Origin: Diphasiastrum complanatum
Taxonomy: Eukaryota; Streptophyta; Lycopodiopsida; Lycopodiales; Lycopodiaceae
Length of the DNA stretch: 64,000 nucleotides
NCBI GenBank assembly: GCA_029204225.1
Contig: CM055104.1
Coordinates: 46,073,835 to 46,137,834 of the forward strand
Reading direction: 5' to 3'
The notes beneath the pieces are model-generated. The model was not told the origin of the DNA. It saw nothing but the letters and a program-made list of their open reading frames with translations, and ran no database searches. The number at the start of each line of letters is the position of its first letter. The first letter of the stretch is position 1. The position numbers and the translations under genes were made by a program. Of the stretch, positions 22,966 through 34,723 are shown piece by piece.

Positions 22966-23330
22966 ATAGGGGTCCAAGTTTGTTGTCTTAATAAAAAAAT
23001 TTATACTTTGTTTATTCATATCTTCTTACTGCTTTTCTGCATTGATATTGGATAGAACTTCTCAAGCCAAAATAAGCTCAATGATTGTTGTGAAAAAAGT
23101 AAAAAATCATGAAGCATTGAAGAGGATGTCGAATTCTAGCTAACTTTCAGAGCACAAGTTGATCCTCAAGCTCATAATTGATACAAGACCCTAATTTGAA
23201 TGATCCCACCTCTACAAGAGTTTTGAATTTTGAACTAATTTTAAGCAGTTTAGAAATTTTGATGCTTTACGAGAGCTTTAGATTTTCAAGACTATAATAT
23301 TGACTCCTTATTAGTGCCAAATTCTAATTT
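22966..23330. other. No recognisable gene
   Basis: AT-rich sequence between two retroelement remnants; nothing identifiable. Confidence 0.5.
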
Positions 23331-24230
23331 TCGACTATTCTAAATATTATCTTTAAATTCTTGAGATTTTGAAACTCGTCCTCCTATTAGATTGACAAGT
23401 CTGTAGCCCTCATTGCAGCCAATGAAAATTAATCTTTTGTTGGAAGAATTACATTTTTTCAAAGTTTTGTTGGAAGCTTGGTGAATCATACTCTTAGGTG
23501 TTTGACATTCAGTTTCAAACATGTTCATGCTTTGTGTGAAGTCTTTCTTTTGACAAATCTATGGTAGTGACAAATATTTTGGACATGGTTGGCTGTAACA
23601 ATAGTCTCAATCCAGATTCATTTAAGAAGTTTGTCATGAACTAGAATAATCTTTGTTTTGAATGTACAAGGGTCCTATACTTTATTTCTAAAACATCGTT
23701 TCAATAGAAAGTGTCTTGAAATCTCTCAATCTTTGCACCACTTACCAAATTTGGTGGAAATATCTACTTCCTCTCATCTCAATCAGATCATTTGGGCTCT
23801 TGATATGTTTCCTTGTCTATTTTTTGGCCAAACCTTAATTATTGAAGCTATTGAAAGCTTCTAAATTTGATTTCGAAAATATGACGATAGAGATTGAGAA
23901 TAATCATCAATTAAGGAAGTAAATTATTTGGCTCCCCCTTGAGATGATGTTTGCACTAGGCCACAATGATCGATATGAATAAGCTCTAATATTTGCAAAA
24001 GACATTTTTTTTGTGGGGGGGGGTGTGGGAGGGAGATGTTAAGTAGCAATTGAATGTCCCTCTTTACGATAGGGTGTTGCTAACTTATAGATATGGTGGA
24101 TGCCATTAAATTTTCTTTGGTCGCATATAGCAGACATGAATGCTAACCATGGATGAATGAGAAAAGTGAAAACTCAAGGGAATGAGCTAGTCTAGGAAAT
24201 GAACGAATGATTGAAATTGTTATTTGAACT

Positions 24231-24740
24231 GAACTTTTTCTATTGATGTATATGTTTGTCTAATTGTGTGCCTTTAAGTAATCCTAGGGTAAGAGTCTTA
24301 AACAAGAATTTGCTAATGTATTTTTCTAACCAATGGTCTAAATGAAGGCCTATTTTGCCCTCCAAGGGTGTCCAAGAGTGTCTCTAGACCATTAGATAGT
24401 ACTTCTTTCCAACAATTCTCTTGTATCACTTTTTCCATATAAGATGAGCCCCAAGGAAAAAAATGAAATCGCCAATTAAGCTTCATGAATTTTTTCTATT
24501 GATGTGTGTGTTTGTCTAATTGTGTGCCTTTAAATAATCCTAGGGTAAATGTTTATGAGTTAAGATACAAGAATTTGTTGATGTTTTTTTTCTAACTAAT
24601 GCCTTGAATGAAGGCCTATCGCCCTCCAAGGGTGTCTCTAGACCATTAGATAGTACTTCTTTCCAACAATTCTCGTGTATCACTTTTTCCATATAAGATG
24701 AGCCCCAAGGAAAAATAACGAAATTGCTAAGTAGCTTCAT
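24231..24740. repeat. Tandem duplication, unit about 255 bp
   Basis: The block with TCTATTGATGTRTRTGTTTG, CCTAGGGTAA, CCATTAGATAGTACTTC and AGATGAGCCCCAAGGAAAAA at 24231-24486 is repeated at 24487-24740 with small changes. It lies inside Copia-3. Confidence 0.85.
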
Positions 24741-25100
24741 GATTGTTTAGCCATGCGAGACCTTGAGGAGCACTTATACTTTTAGTAAGTAAGAAAGATA
24801 GACGTTATGAAATGACAATAAAAAGTCATTATCCTTTACCTAGCTAGAATGAATGATCTAATGGAGGATTTAAATCTTGATCAAGCAAGTATCCACATCA
24901 AACTCACCATGAAATTTATTATCCAACACTCAACCAGTTTTTGGTGATGCTAGGCACATACATACAACACACCATCAAGCTTCGGCATTTTTAAAGATCC
25001 TAGATTGTAGGCACACTTCCTATACCCTCTATCGTGATGATCATTTGCTATAGGAATGAACATTTTAGAACCATCATAACGAGAAAGTTGAGAAAAGTGG

Positions 25101-25480
25101 CCCTTTTGGCTAGTCATATGAGAGCTAGCCCCACTACCAATCCACCATGGGTTTCATTCACCATTGAAGCTTGATTATGAGAAAATGGATATCATGGATG
25201 ACTCTTGAATGTCACTCTCTTATCCTTAAATGCTTATATTATATTTGCTTACCATTTTTTTTTTTGCTTGAAGCACTGCGAAGTATGAGAGCTAGCCTTT
25301 TGGCTTACCCTTTTGGCTAGTCATATGAGAGCTAGCCCCACTACCAATCCACCATGGGTTTCATTCACCATTGAAGCTTGATTATGAGAAAGACTCTTCA
25401 ATGTCACTCTCTTATCTTTGAATGCTTATATTATATTTGCTTTATATTTTTTTTTTTGCTTGAAGCACTGCGAAGTATCC
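25101..25480. repeat. Tandem duplication of the Copia-3 protease region, unit about 200 bp
   Basis: CTTTTGGCTAGTCATATGAG through TTGCTTGAAGCACTGCGAAG occurs at about 25105-25283 and again at about 25310-25473. The second copy lacks about 15 bases. Confidence 0.85.
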
Positions 25481-25559
25481 CTTCCTACCACAAAAGTAAA
25501 ACTTCAACCTGAATTCGTCCTACTTTCCACTTGTAGAATAATTATTTCAGGAGCAACAA

Positions 25560-27150
25560 TGAGTGATGGAACACAATAAGTGAATGAAAGGGAACAATGA
25601 CATCTAATTAATGAATATCATTGATTTCATTCATCTATTGCAATTATAAAGTATAATGACATCAATGTGGAAAAAAACATTAAAGATGCCCAAAGGCTTT
25701 ATTACGAAACACTTGTATACAAGAGTATACAATCCAAGGTTGCCAATACAAGGTTGCAAAAGATAATATGAGCTCTTGTGCCAAATCAGAAACACTACAC
25801 AAAATGCTCAACTTCAATCAAGATCTATGAATTAGTAGTATTATGTATTCAAATTTATTTTTGCAAGAGAATCAAAACATCATTGATCATTGATCATTAA
25901 CAAAAAAAAACAAGATAGAACCCAAGAGTATTTATAGAAGCAATTATGCAGTCTAGTCTAGACTCCGAGAGACTGTAGGAAGAAAGCACATTGGCAAAAA
26001 AGCCTTTCATGTTTGATTTATCTACAAGACATTAATGTTTACTTAGTTTGGTGCTATAAAAAAAAACTTGTTCCAAATACATGAAGCAAAAAGTCTTTTA
26101 GAAATTAATGCACTCATATCACACACATGTTGTTTTGTTTACTTTTGATATCTATGATATATTTGAATACATACTACGTCATCGATTCTTTTTCAGTTCA
26201 AGGGAATATTTCACCTCTTGAATCAGTATTCGAAGGATTTTGTAGAGATGCATATTGAAGACTACATACATTACATGATTGACATTCATTAAACATTTTG
26301 TTGCGATGGTGATTTCAAAATTATGGAATCGTGAATCCATTGACTCTATTTCCAAGTTTCATTCCTTCCACTTGCGATCAGCAGATTTAGATGTTATAAC
26401 ATCTAAATATGCTACTACTTGAATGTGAATATATCATGAAAGACAAATTTTTCATTCAATAAATGGCAAATGATGTTTTCCAGGAAGTCAGTTTTCATGA
26501 GAGATCACAAAAATCATGAATGAAATGAAATGCACGCTTCAGATTAGCACAAAATGTCTCACATATGCCTCACTAAGCTGGCATCAATGGATATCAGTTG
26601 ATATTATTATGAACGTGTAACGATCAATCCATTAAATCACCAACTAATTTGATTAAAAGTTGTCAATTGCATGCAAGAAACCCATAAAAGGCTAGAAGAC
26701 CACAACAAGAATGTTCATGTCAAAAGCAACCACTTCGTAGAAAACTCATCGATGGAAACCTGACTGAGATTGTCCAAGAATCAGGTCTGATACACAAAAT
26801 AACAGTTTACGGTGGCACCTGCTTTTGAGAAAAGAATGCTTTACACTCTAATCTGTTAAAATGATAACAAATCGTCACACATCTCAAGATTGTTTCCATG
26901 CAATGACATCTCAGTACTATTGTAGATGTAACTGTTCTGGAATACCACAAAAGCACACGCAGTGCTACACATGTTCCCATTTCTTGGATCTCTGAGCTAA
27001 CATAAGCTCGAAGGAATCTGGACTAACTAACTGGCTTCTTGATGATTTGCTTTGCAGAAGCAAAATAAAGAATCATATAAATTCTTACCAGTTTATAAGA
27101 ATTCCGGAATCTGTACAAGCTTTTAAGAATTCCATAATCTGTTGCAGCTT
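25560..27150. other. No recognisable gene
   Basis: AT-rich, with stops in all frames. The last part probably holds the 3' untranslated region of the SAUR-like gene. Confidence 0.55.
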
Positions 27151-27669
27151 TTAAGTGTAAAACTCCATTAATTCGTCAAGGTTGAGTTGACGAAGTGAGG
27201 GGTCATCTTTCTTCAGCAGCCATAAGATGTGTTCAAATAATATTGCATCGCAGTCAAAGTGAATGATTCCCTTAGAGTCCCGGGGAAAACTTACCTTTCT
27301 GCACATTAGAGCTCGATGCTCGTTTTCTTTCTCGTCAATGTCGTTTTCCGCTTCCTTCTGTGACAGGCTCTTCTCAAGCAACCCTTGCACCAGCATGTGA
27401 TCTAGAAAATGAGGCGGGACTTTGAACGATCGTTTTTCTGGACCAACTAGAACTGTCACTAACTTCTTCGCCTTCTTGGACGAGAAATTCACACAAAAAC
27501 ATGCATTATAGTCATTTTCCTGCAGAGCATTGCCCCACGACGAAGAAGAAAGTTCCCGCATTCGCTTCTGGAGCAAAGGCGGGCTGGCCTCATCGTGACT
27601 TGCAGCTGACCTTGGCCTCTGTCGGATGATGTTCAAGACTTTTCTCATGGTCTTGGTCTTTGTAGCCAT
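27151..27669 (-). CDS. SAUR-like (small auxin-up RNA) protein
   Basis: Intact intronless 172-codon frame, ATG at 27669 and stop at 27151-27153. SAUR proteins are small plant proteins linked to auxin-induced growth; canonical members restrain PP2C.D phosphatases and so activate plasma-membrane H+-ATPases. The SAUR core is at residues about 69-160: LVTVLVGPEKRSFKVPPHFL, DHMLVQGLLEKS, then KGIIHFDCDAILFEHILWLL and KKDDPSLRQL. A charged insert of about 25 residues (Glu/Asp/Lys-rich, about 104-130) separates the two core halves, and a basic Arg/Lys/Ser-rich N-terminus (about 60 residues) precedes them. Length and intronless structure fit SAURs. It is the only intact host gene I can support; neighbours are decayed transposons. 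No TGTCTC auxin box was noticed in the first 550 bp upstream. Confidence 0.75.
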   Translation of the reverse strand: MATKTKTMRKVLNIIRQRPRSAASHDEASPPLLQKRMRELSSSSWGNALQENDYNACFCVNFSSKKAKKLVTVLVGPEKRSFKVPPHFLDHMLVQGLLEKSLSQKEAENDIDEKENEHRALMCRKVSFPRDSKGIIHFDCDAILFEHILWLLKKDDPSLRQLNLDELMEFYT

Positions 27670-29130
27670 CCTGTCAAACTGGAGCAGCCAGAATCACTGT
27701 CTATAGCAAGTAATGAGCACATATAATAGCAACACATCTCAACGTTTGACAACGCAGCATCTATTGCAAGCTGAAAGCCCTATAAGATAACTGCAAGAAG
27801 ACTAAAACTACTACTATATGTGCGTTGCAAGGTATATAAGAAAAATTGCACATGCCTTATAATCACACTGATGCAGTGTACAGAAGAACATAGGGAAAAC
27901 TTGAAATGCTTACCAAGTGCAGGAATTACTAAAGAATTCAGAAATTTGAGAGAGTTGCAAGAGAACCCTTTCTTTTTGGAACACAAGACGAAGCTGATCA
28001 CATTGTCATGCTCACTCAGATCCTGTGTCTTGCTCAGATTCTGCAGCTCTTAACATCTGACAATGACAATGATAGCGCATCTAGGTACCCATGAGATGAA
28101 TTCATTCCACAATCTTGGTGGATTAATAGAAGAGACTCCTCTCTATTATAGTGAATTGGATCGGAAGAAGAGCAGGAATTGACGCCGGATTGGAGGAGGA
28201 GAAGGAATCTGGGAGAAAAAGGAAGGAAGGAAGAGATACCGTTTGTTTTTTTTGTTTGTTGTTGAGGAGGAGGAGTTAGCCGTTGTTGAGAGCAGGCATG
28301 GAGGTAGGAAGGGTCCTCAAGTAACGGTCATCTCTCCACTAAAAATCAAAGCCAAAAGAGCCCTTAGAGCACGAGCCATTGCTCATTGGAAGAAGGATTT
28401 GAAGTTTTTGGGAATACAGAAGATGGAAAAAATCCGTGATTCATGTCCATGGGAAGGTGTCCCTCCTACTTTTTTTTAAGAACAATTGAGTCCAAGCTCA
28501 CGCGCCCAACGTTGCAAAAGTATTAAGCTGTGTTACACAACTTCTTGTAACATGACAAATGTCCAATGGGATATGCCTCAGAAGAATCTAGAGGCTTGAT
28601 TTTCTATAGCAAAAGGCCTTCCTCGTCTGTGACCCTTCCACACTAGCAAATGTACACTAGCAAATGTATTAGTTGTGTTTTAAAGCTTTTCTGCAAAAGG
28701 GTGGGTTGTAACATGACAAATGTCCAATATCATATGCCTAAGCATAAATCTCAAGGCTTAATTTTCCCTCATCTACTACCCTTTCCGCCTTGGGCTACCA
28801 CCCTACACTTGGAGCATGCATGCCATGGGCCCTCTCTTTGAAATCAAATCTTTGATTTCTTGAAGAGTTTACACAAGGCCCCAACAAACAGAATTTAACA
28901 TTACTAATAGGGATAGTCTTACTCAACCTTATGCTCAAAAGGTTGTGTAGGGACCCCTCAATGAAAGGGCCCTAAATATTGACCTTCCCTCCCCTATGAT
29001 GGTCTCTCAATTTTCTAGAAGACTTTAGCGCGACCTTGCATGGCAGAATTTCACGAGTTCTTGTTTGACACAACCTTACATCCAAGCCTTCTGCCAAGAT
29101 AAAAAATCTTCGGCCTTGAAATTGTATACC
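27670..29130. other. SAUR upstream region and unassigned DNA
   Basis: A possible TATA element for the SAUR-like gene is TTATATAC on the minus strand at about 27840-27833, some 165 bp before the ATG (weak evidence). A GACAAATGTCCAATRKSATATGCC segment occurs twice (about 28554 and 28715). The 78-codon plus frame at 28243-28479 is Lys/Arg-rich and unrecognised. Confidence 0.4.
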
Positions 29131-29139
29131 ATCTCTGTG

Positions 29140-29300
29140 CATGTATGTGCATTTTCTCTACAACATCTTTTCTCAAGACTTACATTGGATTCCATTTGCA
29201 AAGTTGGATTTGGAGTTGAGCTTGCCCAATTCTTTTGCACAGATTCTATTTGTGTTGGGATGTTGGAAAATTGGAAAAAAGGATTGTTAGTGATGTCAAA
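29140..29300 (+). pseudogene. Cytochrome P450 fragment
   Basis: The plus frame contains LQHLFSRLTLDSICKVGFGV followed by EL, which closely matches the helix-E/F region of plant CYP86-clan P450s (CYP704, CYP94 and CYP86 have 'LFMRLTLDSICKVGFGVE'). These enzymes hydroxylate fatty acids in cutin, suberin and sporopollenin pathways. Only about 25 residues are convincing. The heme-binding Cys region, the EXXR motif and an N-terminal anchor are not present nearby, so this is a remnant. Confidence 0.55.
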
Positions 29301-29304
29301 AATT

Positions 29305-29664
29305 GAAATCACATTAGTAATTCCCTAGATGTTCCCTAATACAAGCTATCAAATAGCTAAACAAATCAACATGAGATCAAAAAAGTTACAAAATAGGATA
29401 ACAAAAACAATGTTTGGACTCTATGCAATATAAAATTAAAAACAATTTAATTAGTCACCAAAAAGTTACTTGGAGATTGATCAAAAAATCTATCTTAGCA
29501 TCTGAAGTATTAGTAGGCAATTAGCAGAACTATTTTTGACAATAAACGATTTAGAGAGTCAGCTCTTTGTAAGGACAAATTGTGTGAGCCCAGCGGAGTC
29601 ATTGCTCAGATTCTATAAGAAGGTTCATTGCTTTTAGCATCATTAATCTCCTACTTTGGCTCCT
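29305..29664. other. No recognisable gene
   Basis: AT-rich spacer between the P450 scrap and the Copia-4 LTR fragment. Confidence 0.5.
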
Positions 29665-29995
29665 TATTTAGCTCGACTGATAATTAGTCGCGAATTAGTC
29701 GCGAAAGACGAGACTAAATATTAGTCGCAAACAACTAGACTAATAATAATTCGCTAAGAACATACTACCAGATTAAGCAATAAGAGAATCAGACAAAATG
29801 TAGAAAAGCATAGCAATATTGACACAAATCTGAATGTAGAACAACCAAAGCTGTAATCAGATTAAGTATAGCAAAATATACAGGCCAATAATGATGGTGA
29901 GCACAAGACAATAGCGGACAAAACCGCGTGCTTCACAAAGCTAATCCAATCTGTGAAAGGAATAAACCTATTATTGACAATACAAAGTCCGACTG
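29665..29995 (-). repeat. Partial 3' LTR of Copia-4
   Basis: Aligns with 32750-33055 of the 5' LTR (GCTCGACTGATAATNAGTCGCGAA, then CTAGACTAATAATAATTCGC). It diverges at about 29990 where the polyprotein hinge begins. Confidence 0.8.
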
Positions 29996-30071
29996 TTGTT
30001 GGTTTCTGTATCAAGAGACATGCAGACTCAGGAGTATACCTTGTGGTTGTGTGCACACTTGGCTTGATCTT

Positions 30072-32273
30072 CTAGGAGGAATCGATTGATGAATCACTCC
30101 TAAGACTTGTTGTTGGAACGTCTTCGTCTGATTCGCTGTCGAAAAGTGGGTCGACAATGGACATGCCTGAGCCAGAAGCTCGGATAGTCAGGTCAATGGT
30201 AGGTGATGAAGGTTCTCCTGGAGTAATACCCTTTCCTTTGATGTCGACGAACTGATCCTCGATAAAGACTGTATCCCAGCTACACAAGATTTGCTAGGTA
30301 TCAGGATCATACAGCTTGTATGTATTATCAGATGAAGTATATCCAATCAGGATGGTCTTGAGACCTTGGAAGTCAAATTTCTTCCTCGTGTCTTTTGGGA
30401 TCTGCGCGTAGGCAACGCATCCGAACACTCTTAGGTTCACACCTCATGGGATGTCATGCCTGAGAGGGCCTTGGTTGAACATCTGTTCTGGATGTAAGCT
30501 GTAGTGGAGACCTCTTCGGCCCAGAATCTCTTGGGCAACGATGCATGCACTAGCATACATTTGGCTGATTCAACCAGGGTGTGGTTCTTCCTCTCGGCTA
30601 AGCCATTAGACTGAGGACTGTAAGGAGTGATGTATTGCTGCTCAATGCCTTGGCTTTGGCAGTACTCCTTAAACTCGGTAGAGATATATTATCCACCATT
30701 GTCTGACCTTAGGGCCTTGATCGTCCTTCTAGTCTCTTTTTCTACACACTCCTTGAAGATTTGAAGCAATTGAAGGTTTTTTTATTTATTTTATAAAGTA
30801 CACCATATTTCTTCTAGAAAATTCATCAATAAAAGTTATAAAATACTTTGCATCCTTCAACGAAGGATTTTTCATCGAGCCACAAATGTCTGAATGTACA
30901 AATCCTCTAGCAATATGCTGATGGCTTGATTTAAATGGTTCTGTTTAACAACTAGATAGTCTTGACAGACAGGTAACTCGACTTTATCACGAGGATAGTC
31001 AAGATCAAGAACAATAGATTGTCTAGACATTTGTTGTACAGCTAGCATGATTCAAGTGACCAAGTCTATAATGCCAAAGTAAACTTTTATTTCCATGAAT
31101 AGAAGTACTGAGCGCTTGACTAGAGGCAGAATGACTGAATTTATACAAGTATCCATGTCTCTTTTCGAGTGCTAGGATGTTGCCTGTCCTATCAACTACT
31201 TTGCATGGATCACATTCGAATTCTAGATCTGTGATTCTGCGTACCAAGAGCAGATTCGTAGATAAATTTGGTACATACAGGACTTTAGAAAGTAGCTTAG
31301 ACTAATCATTTGCAAAGCTTAATCTTACAATACCTTCACCTTTAATAGCTTCTGTGCTATTATTGTCGCCAAGGTGAACATACTTATTGGTACTGTAGGG
31401 TGTATAGGACTCGAAACAGCCAATGAGACTGGTCATATGCTAAGTGGCACCGGAATCCAGAAACCAAGAACTGTCACTGGATGCTCCTTGATGGCTGGTC
31501 ATGAAGACATCATGATCCGCTTCTTGAATAGGCTGTGGAGCTTCTATAGCTGCATTTGCCACTTGATTCGACTGCCCCTTGTTGTTGTTCTTCGCTTGCA
31601 GTATCTGGAAGTCTTGAATTTCATGGCGCTTGTAGTATCTACAGAACAACTTCTTCTCCGTTTGCGGATTTGATTGTTCTTTGTGTTGTGTTGGTTTCTG
31701 GTATTGCTTTGATTGCTTCAGGCCTCTCTTCTTCTTCTGCTTAGTCGTGCTCTTGTTCGTGTACAAAGCGTGAGAATTAGCTGAGGAACTTGAGGCTTCA
31801 TTCTTTCGCATGTCTTCCTGCAACAACATTGTAATGACTCTCGAAAGAGTCAGTTCTAGGTGTGTCGTGATGATCGTCACCCAGTTGTCGTATGAGCTTG
31901 GCAAGGTTGTAAGCAGTTACATCACTGCATCTTGATCGTCTATGATAGATCCGACAACGGCCATTTGCTTCAGCAGGTTCTTGAATTGGTTGACGTGATT
32001 CTACAAAGAATCACCATTCGCCGTCTTGAGGGAGCAAAATTTCTTCCTGAGATATACTGAAATGTTGAGGATGATCAACGCGAAGGCCTTTCCATCGTTC
32101 AGCTTCCATCTGGTGATTGATGTGTCGTCTGCTTCGGGTTTCCCTCATGCACTTGTAACAACATCATAAAATTCTTTAGCCATTAGTACAGTTTTCATCT
32201 TAAATTTTCACTGATGGTAATTGGCTCTGTCAAGCTTGTCCATGATAGGACTGGCATTCCCTTGGGAATCCAT
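30072..32273 (-). pseudogene. Copia-4 gag-protease-integrase, broken
   Basis: Start ATG at 32273 (MDSQGNASPIMDKLDRANYH, then a TGA where relatives have Trp). Gag continues to a damaged zinc knuckle (FCRYYKRHEIQDF: two Cys and spacing lost). Protease WFLDSGAT keeps the canonical DSGA. GAG-preintegrase is LLWHYRLGHLNHAS; integrase has ALRSDNGG followed by a stop, then SPQSNGLAERKNHTLVESAK. A hinge piece (30287-30072) ends the coding part. There is no RT. Confidence 0.85.
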
Positions 32274-32417
32274 GTGGAAGATTACTCTAGGTGATAGGAG
32301 AAACTATCAGTGACCTAAGTATGAAAATCTGGTACTGATTTACAGAACAAGAAGACAATTACTCTATTGGCTAGTAGAGTCTTGTTATCATGAAAGCTTA
32401 TCAGGCTACATAAAATA

Positions 32418-32429
32418 GCTCTGATACCA
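32418..32429 (-). other. Copia-4 primer-binding site
   Basis: Exact TGGTATCAGAGC on the minus strand, immediately after the LTR end CTCCAACA. Confidence 0.88.
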
Positions 32430-33628
32430 TGTTGGAGAAAACAGGGTGTGTGAGTGTGAGAAACAAATATAGCTCTAAAAGAAATGAATACGAAAAGAAA
32501 TGAACTCGAAACTCAAAAAAGAAACAAACTCGAACGGAAAGTGTTTGTGCGCAGCGGAATGAGCTATCTCACTCTTTCCCTAAGCATGACTACGCCTATC
32601 AGACACGAACATAATGTTAGTGATAGAAATCACGTTCGATCTGATTATATAGCCAAATATTAAGCAACAAAACATCAGAAAGATAATTTGTCGCGAATAG
32701 CTAGACAAATTATCAGTCGCAAATTATTCGCGAGAGCTAGACTAAGCTCGACTGATAATGAGTCGCGAAAGACAAGACTAAATATTAGTTGTGAACAGCT
32801 AGACTAATAATAATTCGCTAAGAACAGACTACCAGATTAAGCAATAAGAGAGTCAGACAGAATGTAGAAAAGTATAACAATATTGACACAAATCTGAATG
32901 TAGAACAACTAGAGCTGTAATCAGATTAAGTATAGCAAAATATATAGGTCAATAATGCTAGCGAGCACAAGACAATAGCGGACGAAACCGCGTGATTCAC
33001 AAAGCTAATCCAATCTATGAAAGGAATAAACCTATTACTGACAATACAAAGAATCGATGCACGAAAGCATCTACTTCGTCTATCTCTGATAAGCTTCTGA
33101 TGTTATTATTTTTCACACACTGAATACGCAGATGGTATCCAACATATATACTTAATTTTTACAGGTGTGCAGATGAAGAAAGTACAAAGTGGATGTGATG
33201 TCTGTGGGTGGCTGCTGTCGTTGTCAAATCTGTTTGCACAGTTGCATGGGATGAGCATGAAAAAGGTCGCGACGTCAGCCTTCGTTGAAATGAACGTTGG
33301 TGAAGATGCGAAAAATGCAACACTCTAACAAATGCCTTCAGATTTGATTTACAAGGTACCTGCTTTTCCATTAGGGCACCTTCGGCATTTGTAGGGCAGT
33401 GTCGTCTTTTTCGCCTGTCACAAATCATGTGTAAAAACACAGTGTCATCTTTTTCGCCTTTTTCGCCTGTGGAAATTTACTTGTATTTATGCAGACAGTC
33501 GCATTTTTCGCCTGTCTTATTTTACATGTAAATATGTAGACTGTGCGATAACATGAGTAAAAATGCAGCAGCATGAATGGAGGCAGATTAACATAGGATT
33601 TAGGAGAGTAAAGGAGATAAATCCAACA
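32430..33628 (-). repeat. 5' LTR of Copia-4 (1199 bp)
   Basis: Minus strand starts TGTTGGATTTATCTCC (33628) and ends CTCCAACA (32430). Near 33370-33520 it holds repeated AGTGTCRTCTTTTTCGCC and TTTTTCGCCTGT boxes on the plus strand. Confidence 0.85.
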
Positions 33629-33979
33629 CTTTCATCCTTTCTTTGAAAATTGTGGAAGATCATATTCCTAAGGGTAAGGGCTCTTGAAGTGTTCTTAGAC
33701 TCATAAATAGATTGAAGAGTACCATGCATCTTGGGCATTAAGACATGAGCTAATCTCTCTTAGGACTTCATTAGAGACATTTAGCTTCAAAACATGAAGA
33801 GCAAATTTTCTTGAATTTGGGAATATCTTGAGGATTATAGGCTCCTCCTCATTTCCATTCACTATATCTATTAGATCTTGAAGTACTAGGATAGATTCCA
33901 TCCTTACCTTCCATGTACCATAATTGGTAGAAGTGAGTCTTTCACTTTGTTCTAATAGATAAGATCCCATTGTGGCCAT
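33629..33979 (-). pseudogene. Copia-5 gag N-terminus (UBN2-type), interrupted
   Basis: ATG at 33979: MATMGSYLLEQSERLTSTNY, GTWKVRMESILVLQDLID, then ALHVLKLNVSNEVLREISS; a frame change near 33715 leads to LQSIYESKNTSRALTLRN and HNFQRKDES. It is related to the gag at 38573-39145. It stops at 33629 where the Copia-4 LTR begins, which dates Copia-4 as the later insertion. Its other half was not found beyond 29665. Confidence 0.8.
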
Positions 33980-34723
33980 ATCTTGGAGGTTAGTTTTGGC
34001 TTACAAAAAAGAATGTTTGAAGAGGTTCAATCCAATCAATTGTAATCTTAAGATCTCAATGGAATCAAGTACTAATTGACTATGAACTTGAAAATGGCCA
34101 AAAATGAAAATTTCTAGGTGGTAGTCAAAAAATGCTCTCTATTTTCCAAAGCAAAACTGGACGAAGGAAATATGAGTTCACACGTGTGAAATAGCCTCAA
34201 AAAGTCAGATTTTTCATTTTATAAGTTTCATCCATACATAGGATCAATGATCCAAACAATGCTTGATAGATTGTAAAAAATTGGAAAATAGTCAAATCTT
34301 GCTATTTTGGCCCCTACAAAATAGGATCCAAAATGGTACAGCCTTTAAGCATGAAAAAAACAGGTTTTCTCCTTCAATATCCCTCACTTTGAATGCCAAG
34401 AACTCTCCATATTATCCACCAATCCTCTTGAGATCACTTGCATCACAATCTACACTTGATTAGCTCTCCATACATATGCAACATGGATGAAAAAGAGAGA
34501 AAACAATATAGCCACCACTCAAACTTGATTAGAGGCTTCACACATGCTGCTACAGTAGGTCGTACAGCTTTGAAATCAGATAAAAAGATGCACCATTAAA
34601 TGATGAAGAGAGTGGAACTTGTTAGCTTGAAATAGTGCAAGTAAGAGGTAAATTGTCACCAAAAATGATGAGAGATCATTCCATTTCACAAAGCAATGAT
34701 TAGATGTGTATTCTCCTATCCAA
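33980..34723 (-). other. Copia-5 leader
   Basis: Sequence between the PBS and gag ATG of Copia-5; no gene expected and none seen. Confidence 0.5.

Larger units (their letters stand above)
23330..25560 (-). pseudogene. Copia-3, strongly decayed, with internal duplications
   Basis: Reading down the minus strand: zinc-knuckle trace KFYFCGRKGYFA (about 25500-25465); protease-like WWIGSGASSHMTSQKG, present twice (about 25150 and 25350); integrase block LQILELIHIDHCGLVQTSSQ and SLIDDYSQ (about 24010-23910); and the integrase end/hinge KTLKKCNSSNKRLIFIGCNE (about 23470-23410). No open frame exceeds about 66 codons and stops are frequent. The order matches Copia gag-protease-integrase. RT and LTRs were not seen. 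Confidence 0.65.
29665..33628 (-). mobile_element. Copia-4, RT-deleted, inserted in another Copia gag
   Basis: Minus-strand element: intact-looking 5' LTR (33628-32430), PBS, gag-protease-integrase (32273-30072), then directly a partial 3' LTR (29995-29665). The RT and RNase H region and the first half of the 3' LTR are deleted. The high edge falls inside a different Copia gag (HNFQRKDES at 33629). Its protein is the closest relative in the window of the outer Copia (9205-14115). Confidence 0.85.

Noticed and set aside
28243-28479. Basic 78-codon frame near the SAUR gene as a small host gene
   Set aside because: No recognisable domain, and low-complexity Glu and Lys stretches; insufficient support.
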